The notes under the pieces are model-generated. The model did not search any database, had not been told where the DNA came from, and was given only the letters and a program-made list of their open reading frames with translations. A stretch of 64,000 bases of DNA, taken from assembly GCF_026891935.1 (NCBI RefSeq), contig NZ_JAPTGC010000002.1:124001-188000 (forward strand), written 5' to 3'. Source of the DNA: Methanocorpusculum vombati. Lineage in GTDB: Archaea > Halobacteriota > Methanomicrobia > Methanomicrobiales > Methanocorpusculaceae. Positions within the stretch are counted from its first letter, which is position 1; each line of letters begins with the position of its first letter. The position numbers and the translations under genes were made by a program. This document shows positions 9,459 to 17,191 of the stretch, piece by piece.

Positions 9459-9495
9459 GCGGCAGGAGACAGCCTTGCCGCAACAGATCTCTTTT
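9459..9495 (+). terminator. Hairpin terminator after the lipoprotein gene
   Basis: A stem GCGGCA (9459-9464) pairs with TGCCGC (9476-9481), followed by TCTCTTTT at about 9488-9495. It lies 15 bases after the stop codon. The remaining 264 bases up to the next gene show no other gene. Confidence 0.5.
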
Positions 9496-9759
9496 CGTAC
9501 CGGATCCTAATATCCATAAAATCTTTGTGGAGACAGGGATGAGGATTTCAGACACAGACCCGTGAGATTTACGCGGGGAATTCCTGCGGGAAACTCCAAA
9601 AATCCGTCCGGCGCTCACGCATATCTGATTCCCGGGAGAGACATCTTTAAGAAACTCCAGAGGTAACTACCTTAACGTAACACGTGTGGTGTCACGAGTG
9701 TGGCGGACATGGGAGTATTCCTGTAAATTTCCTCCCCGTACAAAATAGGAGTGTGGTCT

Positions 9760-11442
9760 ATGGGCTTAGAACAAATAAGCGAGTTTCTCGTCAACAATCT
9801 CGTTCTGCTGATTGTGGTGATCTACATGGCGATGATGATCGCCATCGGATACTTCGTCCAGCGAAAGGGTGCAGATAAAAGCGCAGAAAATTATCTGATC
9901 GCAAACAAAGGCGTCGGCCCTCTCATGGTCGGCGGCACCGTTTTCTCTACCAACTGGTGCGGCGGAGTACTGCTGGGCGCTGCCGGAACAGCATATACCG
10001 GATACGTGGTCTCCACAATTGCCGACCCGTGGGCCACATGCCTGACACTGGTCCTGATGGCAGCCTTCTTCTGTGTGATACTGCGCAAACTCAAAATTGC
10101 GTCTCTTTCGGAGATGTACCGGCTCCGGTTCGGAAAACGGGGGGCGACGGTTGCAACCCTGATGTGCATTCCCTCGATGATCACCTGGACTGCGGCAAAC
10201 ATCGTTGCACTGACAACAATTTTTAAGCTCTTTCTGGATTTTGACCCCCTGATCTGTGCGATCATTGCCGGTCTGATCGTCGTGCTGTACACCTATCTCG
10301 GAGGGATGCTCGCAGTCGTCTACACAGATAATATTCAGGCGGTAATGATCATGCTTGGCCTGATCATCCTGATTCCGACCGGCATTGCGTTTGTCGGCGG
10401 GTTTGATGCGCTGGCTGCGGCAACGCCGGAGAACTTCTGGAACCTTCTGCCAAACGACGGTGCCGGAGCGGTTGCCTCGGGATTCACCGTAGACCCGCTC
10501 GGTATCTTTACGTGGCTTGCCGGTCTCTCCGGAATGGGATTCGGCTATCTCGCATCAGTAGAGCTGACACAGCGGGTGTTGTGTGCCCGCGACACGAAGG
10601 CAGCACGTCAGGGTCTGCTTCTTGGATCCGGCATGTATGCGATCGCCGGATTCTTCTCGATGATGATTGCCCTGATTGCAATTGTGATGGTTTCCCAGGG
10701 CGCAACCACGCCGTCCGGCATCCCGATGGGCGAACTGCTCGCAGAAGACGGCAACTATGTACTGCTGGTGCTTGCAGAACGGTTGTTTGATCCCAGTGTG
10801 ATGGGAGTCATCGGGGTTGCGCTGATGGCAATCTTCATTGGGTCGCTGCTTGCGGCGATTATGTCAACGTCGAGCTCCACGATCTTTGCGGCGTCTGCGG
10901 CTCTTTCGACGCTGATGCTGCATGGTTCGCTGTCGAAGTACGCAACCACATCCTTACAGGTACTGCGGCTGACGCGGATGCTGGTGCTGGTGATAGGCGT
11001 CTTCTGTGTGTTCTTCAGCTTCGTCATCGACAGTCTGTACTGGATGATGATCTTCTCGTTTACCATCCTGTTCAACTGCATGTTCTGGGCGCTCGTTGGC
11101 GGACTGTTCTGGAAACGGTGCAACGCCTCGGCGGCAATTGCATCGATTCTGGTGGGTTTTGCAGGAGTGATTCTCTGCATTATTGCCCAGTCGATCTACT
11201 TCGGCCAGATTGCAATTGAACCGCAGGACAACCTGTGGATTGGGATTCAGACATTTGTCCCGTGGGCACTCGGCGGCATTGCAATGCTAGTAACCGCGCT
11301 TCTGACCCAGAAGTCGGACCCTCCGGTTGCATTATGCGACACGGACGGAGAACTGGTGAAATGGGAAGATCTGCCGCTTTCAGCGGATACGGTTGCGGTA
11401 CGCAGACATATTGAGGAGATAAAAGCACGGGAAGAGGAGTGA
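9760..11442 (+). CDS. Sodium:solute symporter (SSS family)
   Basis: A 560-residue membrane protein with about 13 hydrophobic segments, of the SSS/LeuT-fold family. Typical stretches are YLIANKGVGPLMVGGTVFSTNWCGG in the second helix, the YTYLGGMLAVVYTDNIQAVMI sodium-site region and FGYLASVELTQRVLCARDTKAARQG. The substrate (a proline, pantothenate or other organic acid type solute) cannot be assigned. The ATG at 9760 is chosen because GGAG lies 8 bases ahead; a GTG at 9751 overlaps that site. It converges with sepS across a 370-base intergenic region. Confidence 0.85.
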   Translation: MGLEQISEFLVNNLVLLIVVIYMAMMIAIGYFVQRKGADKSAENYLIANKGVGPLMVGGTVFSTNWCGGVLLGAAGTAYTGYVVSTIADPWATCLTLVLMAAFFCVILRKLKIASLSEMYRLRFGKRGATVATLMCIPSMITWTAANIVALTTIFKLFLDFDPLICAIIAGLIVVLYTYLGGMLAVVYTDNIQAVMIMLGLIILIPTGIAFVGGFDALAAATPENFWNLLPNDGAGAVASGFTVDPLGIFTWLAGLSGMGFGYLASVELTQRVLCARDTKAARQGLLLGSGMYAIAGFFSMMIALIAIVMVSQGATTPSGIPMGELLAEDGNYVLLVLAERLFDPSVMGVIGVALMAIFIGSLLAAIMSTSSSTIFAASAALSTLMLHGSLSKYATTSLQVLRLTRMLVLVIGVFCVFFSFVIDSLYWMMIFSFTILFNCMFWALVGGLFWKRCNASAAIASILVGFAGVILCIIAQSIYFGQIAIEPQDNLWIGIQTFVPWALGGIAMLVTALLTQKSDPPVALCDTDGELVKWEDLPLSADTVAVRRHIEEIKAREEE

Positions 11443-11474
11443 AAATCCTGAGAATTTCTAACAACCCTTTTTTT

Positions 11475-11689
11475 CTTGAAGTTGTTGATGGGGGAGTGGT
11501 GAGTGGGTAGAATGGAAAAAGAAAACGCAGATAACGCAGATGCGCCTAACGGCGCAGCTTCGCTCGTCGCATTTTCTTAACGCTGCTCGCCATCTCGCCC
11601 GGAGCCGGGCGGGCGGCGTTGCTGTCGCAAACGCAGCTAAAAATGCTCGCGAAGCTCCCACTCACCACTCCCCCACCAACAGCTTCCAG
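11475..11689. repeat. Large intergenic inverted repeat (element A)
   Basis: Two 33-base arms, 11475-11507 and 11657-11689, are reverse complements with three mismatches. They enclose 149 bases rich in smaller hairpins, for example GCGCC-TAAC-GGCGC and a CGCCCGG/CCGGGCG stem. Outside the arms, an AACAACCC-plus-T-run at about 11460 faces GAAAAAGGGAGTTG at about 11724, so the symmetry extends further. The right arm and the following bases resemble 20052-20140 (element B). It lies between two convergent genes. No coding potential is credible. It could be a miniature transposon remnant or a structured RNA. Confidence 0.65.
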
Positions 11690-11812
11690 AAAAACTACAA
11701 AGTACTTGCGTCACATCACACCGAAAAAGGGAGTTGAGAGAAAATCCCATCCATTTCCCTGATCTCTTTTTTACTATTTGTATCGCGGACACCGCCCGCA
11801 AAAAAGAAAAAA

Positions 11813-13393
11813 TTACAGAATTTTTGACGTCACCGTCAAAAATACCGGACCGCGGAGATCGAGTTTCTTCTTATTATCGGTCACATACCGCATCGCATAC
11901 TCCTCGATCTTCAGATTCACATCACTGGGATGCTTAGACATCTTCACCTGAACGGACGTCCCCTCACCGGCACGTGCCGCCTCCTCAATCCGTGCCACCG
12001 CAAGATTTGCCGCGGCATACAGGAACGAAATACCGGTCGGCACACCCTCTGCCCGGACCTCTGCGAACTTTTCGTTGTCCGGAACACCGAGGATAGCACC
12101 ATTTCTGATGAAGATCTCATTCAGTGCCGCAGGGCCGAGCAGACGAGAGTTCTCCTCCGGCTCTGCAACCGAAATAGCAACGGTCTTTCCGAACAGCTCG
12201 CCCGTCCATGCAGGGAACTCACAGGGCGACGGATCGTTTGCGTGCGGCGCCGCAGTTGCGACGATCGCCGCAACCGCACGGCGTCCGGCAAGGGTCTGCG
12301 GCTCCTCGCGCAGACCAACCGCCTTTGCAAGCTCCGTATCCGTATAGACCGGCGGATAGAGCTGGGGAAAGGAAAGCTTACGCACATCCTCCGCCTGGGT
12401 TAACACCATCGCAAGCCGTTCCACACCCATACCAAGATTCATCACCGGCACACCGACCCCGTACTCCGCAAGCGCAGCAGGCGAGTAGAGACCAAACGTC
12501 GCAACCTCCACCCATCCATGCACCGGATGTTTCCCGTACACCTCGGTCTGGGTCTCAGGCATATAGTATTTGGACCGCTTTTCGTCGGGCTGGAACCGGA
12601 ACTCCGTAAACCCGAACGCCGAAAGCAGACCCTCGGCAACGGCCTTCCCCTCATCGACGGTGACATCCTCGCCTGCAACAATACAAGAAGCGGAGTGATA
12701 CGTCCGCAGATGCGTCGCGTCCTCCTCCTGTTCGCGGCGGAAACAGCGGTCAACGGAGAACATGCGAATCGGCAGCGGACGTTTGTCCCACATCTGAGCA
12801 AGCGACAGGAACCAGCCGCTGGTCATATGGGACCGCAGCGTCGTCCGCGAAGACTCAGGCGCAAGCTCCTTGAACTCCGGAAAGACGGTATCAAGAATAT
12901 GGACGACGACGCCATCGTCTACACCAAGGGCAACCGACATCTCATGCGTAAGATCGTCACCATCGAACTTTCCCTTCTTGTAGCCGTGCAGGCATTTCAT
13001 CAGTTTCTCGCCGATTGCCTCATCAACGGGACTGCCGGTAATGGCAGCAATTGCATCAAGCCGTTCGCGGGAAATGCCGACGTTCGGACGCGGAAGACCG
13101 CCGACGTAGTAGACGCGGTCAAGCACCGCGGCGGCTTCGGGACCGAACTGGCGGTACACATCCTGCTCGTCGATGAAGACCGGCACCATTGCCTCATCAA
13201 AACCCATCGAAAGATAAGCCGCCCGAAGACGTGCAATGGTATCGAAGATCGGATGAACGTTCGCTCGGCGGTACGTGTAGCGCGGATACATGCCTGCGGC
13301 GGCGGGCGGAGTAATGACGGAGGGACCTGCATGCCAGGCTCCTTCGAAGTCGGTTTTTCTGCGCTGTTTGAACTCTTCTATGTCGAATTTCAT
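11813..13393 (-). CDS. sepS: O-phosphoseryl-tRNA synthetase (SepRS)
   Basis: Class II synthetase that charges tRNA-Cys with O-phosphoserine, the first step of tRNA-dependent cysteine synthesis in methanogens. The 526-residue protein has the long N-terminal region beginning [20 protein letters not shown], class II motif 2 in [24 protein letters not shown], and the motif 3 region [12 protein letters not shown], all as in SepRS rather than canonical CysRS or PheRS. The partner enzyme SepCysS is in the same window at 41116-42300 next to a tRNA-Cys gene. It overlaps taw1 by four bases (ATGA), so it is the third gene of a translation-related operon. Confidence 0.95.
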   Translation of the reverse strand: MKFDIEEFKQRRKTDFEGAWHAGPSVITPPAAAGMYPRYTYRRANVHPIFDTIARLRAAYLSMGFDEAMVPVFIDEQDVYRQFGPEAAAVLDRVYYVGGLPRPNVGISRERLDAIAAITGSPVDEAIGEKLMKCLHGYKKGKFDGDDLTHEMSVALGVDDGVVVHILDTVFPEFKELAPESSRTTLRSHMTSGWFLSLAQMWDKRPLPIRMFSVDRCFRREQEEDATHLRTYHSASCIVAGEDVTVDEGKAVAEGLLSAFGFTEFRFQPDEKRSKYYMPETQTEVYGKHPVHGWVEVATFGLYSPAALAEYGVGVPVMNLGMGVERLAMVLTQAEDVRKLSFPQLYPPVYTDTELAKAVGLREEPQTLAGRRAVAAIVATAAPHANDPSPCEFPAWTGELFGKTVAISVAEPEENSRLLGPAALNEIFIRNGAILGVPDNEKFAEVRAEGVPTGISFLYAAANLAVARIEEAARAGEGTSVQVKMSKHPSDVNLKIEEYAMRYVTDNKKKLDLRGPVFLTVTSKIL

Positions 13394-14328
13394 GGTTTTC
13401 TCTCAAGGCATACGACCCGGCTGGGTGCGTTTTCGTCGCGTATCTGGTAGTCTGCGTGTTCTGCCACGGCACGGGCAAAGGTCCGAATTTCGTCCATGTC
13501 CGGTGCGGCAGTTTCTGGTAATCTCATTCGACTGTATCCAAGATACATGTATCCTTTGACCTCGACGTAACGAGGGGCGGCATCGCGGATGAGAGCGGCG
13601 AGTGCTGCGGCGTCACCGTCGTTGTATCCTTTGACAAGGGTTATCCGTACGGCGGTGCGGATGCCGTCCGCTTCTTTGTCTCTGAGGAGGGAAAGGGAGG
13701 TCAAGATGTTGTTCCACATGGCGGCCGGGTCGCCCATGGGGCGGCAGAGCCGCGTGTATCCGGCAAGGTCGGAGGCGTCTAAGGAAAGGTAGAGCTGAGT
13801 CGGCCTGATTTTTTGGATCATCTGCGGAACGGTCCCGTTCGAGACGACGAAGACGCTGTTTCCGGCGTCTCTGAGGAGGTCGATGAGTTCGGGCAGACGA
13901 CTGTAGAGGGTGGGTTCGCCGGAGAGGGAGATGGCATACTGATTGGGGTGACTGGTGGCGGTTTCCCAGCGGTCGGGGTCACTCCATGGTTTGTCGCCGG
14001 AGAGTCCTTTTCTCTGCATGCGGGGGATGGCGGCGACGATCTCTTCGGGGGTGAGTTCGGTTTCCCGCGTGATTTCGTGTTCCATACTGCGCCAGCAGAA
14101 GAGGCAGCGCTGGTTGCAGCGAAGGGTTGGCGTCATCTGGACGCAGCGCCAGCTTTCGATGCCGTAGAACTGGTGTTTGTAACACTGGTCGCCGCCGCGG
14201 AGTGCGCGTTTGCACCACATGCAGGGTTTGACGGCGGCAGATGCTCCGGTTTCCGGAGAGATGAAGTTGTATCCCTGACGGTGAAGAGAGTCTTTGGGGG
14301 TTTGGGGAGAGGAACGCGTACGGGACAT
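13390..14328 (-). CDS. taw1: 4-demethylwyosine synthase (Taw1/TYW1), radical SAM
   Basis: Builds the tricyclic base of wyosine derivatives at G37 of tRNA-Phe. In the 312-residue protein the radical SAM cluster cysteines are CNQRCLFC at 71, 75 and 78, and a second set at C36, C49 and C62 has the 13-residue spacing used for the additional [4Fe-4S] cluster of Taw1. The SAM-binding region follows with [16 protein letters not shown]. The ATG overlaps nothing upstream but the stop overlaps the sepS start by four bases. Upstream is the RHH/zinc-ribbon gene with a two-base gap. Confidence 0.94.
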   Translation of the reverse strand: MSRTRSSPQTPKDSLHRQGYNFISPETGASAAVKPCMWCKRALRGGDQCYKHQFYGIESWRCVQMTPTLRCNQRCLFCWRSMEHEITRETELTPEEIVAAIPRMQRKGLSGDKPWSDPDRWETATSHPNQYAISLSGEPTLYSRLPELIDLLRDAGNSVFVVSNGTVPQMIQKIRPTQLYLSLDASDLAGYTRLCRPMGDPAAMWNNILTSLSLLRDKEADGIRTAVRITLVKGYNDGDAAALAALIRDAAPRYVEVKGYMYLGYSRMRLPETAAPDMDEIRTFARAVAEHADYQIRDENAPSRVVCLERKP

Positions 14329-14330
14329 GG

Positions 14331-14969
14331 TCAGAGGGTATCGAGGGTGTCAAGGAACGTTTGGTTGTACTCGATGAGATGGGCGGCCTCATCTTCGAGC
14401 TGTTCGATTTCGGCAAGGCGTCGGGAGATGCGGCTGATCATTTCGGGGATCTGGGAGTTGTCAGGGTTTTGGAGGAGGAGTTCTGCGGCGCGGATGTCGG
14501 CGGTGATCTCTGCGGTGTCGCTGAGGAGGATTGCTTGCTGGATTTCTTTTAAGAGGAGGAGGCTTTCGTTTATCTGAAGGAGGAGGAAGGGTTTTTGGTC
14601 GGATGCCACTTCGTCTTCCCGGGTTTCAAGGGTGAAGAGGGAGGTTTCGAGGCTGGTTTCGGTGGTGCAGAGTTTTCGCTGACGGAACATGAGCTGGTCG
14701 GTGATCTGCCGGAGGGTGTCTATCCAGTGGTCGGGACGGAGGAGTTCTGCGCCGCAGAGGGCGCAGTGTTTGCCGTTCTGGGGGTTGAGGGTCTGGCACT
14801 GGGGACAGGGGACTGCGGTGATGTAGAAGCGGCAGGATTTTTCGATGATGTCGGATCGATCGGTGTGGTGGTGCCAGGCGAAGTCGTCGATTGCGGTGAG
14901 GAGAGGGAGGGGAAGCCGAAGAGAGATGAGTTTTTTTTCGGGCTTGCCGCCGTCAGGCTGGTTAATCAT
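14331..14969 (-). CDS. Ribbon-helix-helix and zinc-ribbon protein with coiled coil, unknown
   Basis: A 212-residue protein I cannot place in a named family. Residues about 8-50 (EKKLISLRLPLPLLTAIDDF, then a helical segment with DRSDIIEKSCRFYI) look like a CopG/Arc type ribbon-helix-helix DNA-binding fold. Residues about 55-75 hold CPQC...CALC, a zinc ribbon. The remainder is Leu/Glu-rich and probably coiled coil. The start at 14969 is chosen because the fold begins shortly after it; no ribosome binding site is seen, so the mRNA may be leaderless. It heads the operon with taw1 and sepS and is divergent from the P4-type helicase, so it might regulate that promoter region. Confidence 0.6.
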   Translation of the reverse strand: MINQPDGGKPEKKLISLRLPLPLLTAIDDFAWHHHTDRSDIIEKSCRFYITAVPCPQCQTLNPQNGKHCALCGAELLRPDHWIDTLRQITDQLMFRQRKLCTTETSLETSLFTLETREDEVASDQKPFLLLQINESLLLLKEIQQAILLSDTAEITADIRAAELLLQNPDNSQIPEMISRISRRLAEIEQLEDEAAHLIEYNQTFLDTLDTL

Positions 14970-15018
14970 TGCTATTATGTATGTCTTTGAATACACTTAA
15001 TGATTTCCAAATACGTTT

Positions 15019-15108
15019 GTAATACACATATCAGGAGACGCCCACGCAGCTCGGTGCTTGTGAGATACATTTATTATATATAGAATACGAATGTATTACA
15101 GAAATACA
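15019..15108 (+). promoter_or_regulatory. Promoter and inverted repeat upstream of P4-type helicase
   Basis: A TATA-like TTATTATATATAG sits at 15071-15083, about 27-30 bases before the ATG at 15109, the spacing expected for a leaderless transcript. The 9-mer TGTAATACA at 15019-15027 recurs as its exact reverse complement TGTATTACA at 15092-15100, bracketing the TATA box. This could be an operator. Confidence 0.5.
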
Positions 15109-16626
15109 ATGCCAATCACCACCACTGACCCTGATATGGATCTCGCGTCCTACGCGGGTTCCCTCTCCGCCGAAAGCACCTCCGCTACGCTCACCGTTGT
15201 TGAAAATCCCCTTTCTCTGCCGGACGATCGTCTGCGGCTGGGGGAACTGCGCGCAGAGATTTTCTATCATGATGAGTTTGGTCTGCCGAAGATCAAAGTC
15301 ACCGCGTTTTCCTCCTACCTCGTCGAGCTTTTCAAACCGGTCACGGTTTCCGGTGTTCTCTGGATTTACGACCACACAACCGGACTCTATAAACAGAACG
15401 ATCACCACGTCGAAGCCGAGGTCCAGCGGGTGCTGGATGCGATGCTGTACCGCGGACCGGTTGTTGCACTGAAGAAGGATCTTGTGTCCCGCCTTACGGA
15501 TTACCGGGTGGTGGAGGAGAGTCCGTTCGATCTGGTTGCGGGAATCCCCGCACGGGACGGGATTATTGAGCCGCAGCCGGAGGGCGGGGTGAAACTGGTT
15601 CCCTATGGTCCAAGCCAGTTTGTGCGCGTCCGTGCGGCGACGCCGTATGCGGATGCGCCGGAGAGGTTTCCGGAAGGCGAGAGGTTTTTCCGGGAGATCT
15701 CCTGCGAAGATCCCGCGTGGGAACGGGATCTGTTCCGGGTTCTGGGCTACTGTCTGCTGCTCGGCAATCCGTCGCAGAAGTTTTTTGTGCTGCATGGTTC
15801 GGGCGGGAACGGAAAAGGAGTGCTGATTGAGTGGGTGATGCGGACCGTCGGGCAGCTTGCGGGGCGCGTTGCGCCCCGTGAGCTGTTCTGCGGGAATACC
15901 GCGGCGCGGGAGACGACGCTTGCGGGGAATGCGCACCGGAGGCTGCTGGTGGTGTCGGAGGCGGGCGGCGGTGTGCTGAACGATGATCTGCTGAAGCGGC
16001 TGACGGGGGATACGGTGGTGACACTGAATGCGATTTATGCAGGGGAACGGGAGTATCGCGTGAACGGGACGCCGCTGTTTGTGACAAATTCCCTGCCGGT
16101 GTTTTCTTCGGGCGGGAAGGGGATGATGCGGCGGGAGGTGTGTATTCCGTTTGATCTGGATGTTGCGCCGGATGCCCAGGATGAGGGGCTGCTGGAACGG
16201 CTGGCAACGCCGGAGGGGAACCGCTGGCTGCTGGGGAAGATGGCGACAGGGGCAATGGAGTATGTGGAGGCGGCAAATAAGTCTGCGTTCTGGAGTGCGT
16301 TCTGTCCGCGGATTACGGGAGATTCCCGGGATGTGCTTGCAGGGCAGGATTCGCTGGGTGAGTTTGTGCGGGTATGTCTGGTGCAGGAGGAAGGGGCACG
16401 GACGCCGGGACGCGAAGTGTTTGCACGGTGGTATGCGTGGGAGTTCGGGGATGAACAGGAGGTGCATGAGGCCCGCGGAGGGAAAGGTCTGCGGCGGAAT
16501 GTGAGTGCGACGGAGCTGTATGCGGGACTGCGGATGCGGGGGATTGATGTGCGGAAGCGGATGCGGGTCGGGAGAAAACTGGAGACGAATGTTCTGATGG
16601 ACTGGCGTCTTGGGGAGGATGCGTAA
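15109..16626 (+). CDS. P4-type (D5/superfamily 3) phage or plasmid helicase
   Basis: A 505-residue protein with a D5_N-like region followed by a superfamily 3 helicase: Walker A GSGGNGKG at 230-237, then a Walker B-like LLVVSEAGGGVLNDDLLKRLTG segment and a sensor-1-like GTPLFVTNSLPV. This is the helicase half of P4 alpha/plasmid replication proteins; no primase domain is evident before it. Such proteins unwind the replication origin of mobile elements. The start at 15109 fits a leaderless transcript from the TATA box at 15071. The gene favours GGG, GCG and CTG codons more than its neighbours, consistent with a foreign origin. No integrase is next to it. Confidence 0.75.
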   Translation: MPITTTDPDMDLASYAGSLSAESTSATLTVVENPLSLPDDRLRLGELRAEIFYHDEFGLPKIKVTAFSSYLVELFKPVTVSGVLWIYDHTTGLYKQNDHHVEAEVQRVLDAMLYRGPVVALKKDLVSRLTDYRVVEESPFDLVAGIPARDGIIEPQPEGGVKLVPYGPSQFVRVRAATPYADAPERFPEGERFFREISCEDPAWERDLFRVLGYCLLLGNPSQKFFVLHGSGGNGKGVLIEWVMRTVGQLAGRVAPRELFCGNTAARETTLAGNAHRRLLVVSEAGGGVLNDDLLKRLTGDTVVTLNAIYAGEREYRVNGTPLFVTNSLPVFSSGGKGMMRREVCIPFDLDVAPDAQDEGLLERLATPEGNRWLLGKMATGAMEYVEAANKSAFWSAFCPRITGDSRDVLAGQDSLGEFVRVCLVQEEGARTPGREVFARWYAWEFGDEQEVHEARGGKGLRRNVSATELYAGLRMRGIDVRKRMRVGRKLETNVLMDWRLGEDA

Positions 16627-17103
16627 TGTTGTTACCGATGGGTGCGGTAACAAAACTATCTTTTTTCCGGGGCTCGTTTTGGATTTAAAAGTGTTTTTGG
16701 AACGTTTTTGTTTTTGTTACCGATGATTTGACATTCTGTTCTGGTTTTTTGTTTTGTTTTTGTACAGAGTACTGTTTTTGCGGTAACAGAGGTAACAAAT
16801 TTTGAGATTTCTTTGGATATTCGGTTATTTTCGTTTTAGATGGTTTATATGAGGTATTTTTGTTACCGATCGGAAGGTAACAGGAGATTGAATCCTCAGC
16901 AGAGAGGATAGCATGCGGGGCGGCGATCTTCAGGGGACTTTTATGGGTATTTCGGGTTTTTTATCGGAGACTGATCGGATAGGTTGGGAATTTTGCTATG
17001 CGGTTGTGTTCTCTGTTTAATGGAGATGTCCCGATATTTTTGTGTTTTTGCTATTTCGGTGATTGTTTTTCATGGCTGAGATACTTTTATTATGGATGCT
17101 GTA
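16627..17103. other. Gene-free, low-GC tract with clustered GTTACC sites
   Basis: This stretch after the helicase has no credible gene. It holds seven GTTACC/GGTAAC hexamers within 251 bases: an inverted pair GTTACCG-N7-CGGTAAC at 16631-16651, GTTACCG at 16716-16722, CGGTAAC at 16781-16787, GGTAAC at 16791-16796, and an inverted pair GTTACC-N8-GGTAAC at 16862-16881. About 0.12 would be expected by chance in that length. Runs of T and a low GC content surround them. The arrangement resembles iterons of a replication origin or a multi-site operator for the adjacent helicase gene. Confidence 0.5.
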
Positions 17104-17164
17104 TTATATCCTATCTGCTTAGGATATAACGGACTCCCCACACCGCCGGGTTATCCGGTGGTGT
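17104..17164 (+). promoter_or_regulatory. Operator-like inverted repeat and leader hairpin of surface protein gene
   Basis: A perfect 9-bp inverted repeat, TTATATCCT (17104-17112) and AGGATATAA (17121-17129), contains TATA-like sequence in both arms. Eleven bases on, ACACCGCCGG (17140-17149) pairs with CCGGTGGTGT (17155-17164) around a GTTAT loop with one G-U pair. The hairpin lies in the likely 5' leader, ahead of a strong GAGGAGGAATTC ribosome binding site at about 17180. Confidence 0.5.
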
Positions 17165-17191
17165 ATCTGTTTTTGTCCTGAGGAGGAATTC

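Noticed and set aside
11540-11737. 65-codon open frame inside inverted repeat A
   Set aside because: It lies across the hairpins and right arm, so coding is not credible.
15031-16653. 540-codon open frame on the minus strand opposite the P4-type helicase
   Set aside because: Composition is Pro/Arg/His-rich without family motifs, and the plus strand holds clear Walker motifs; it is a shadow of codon bias.
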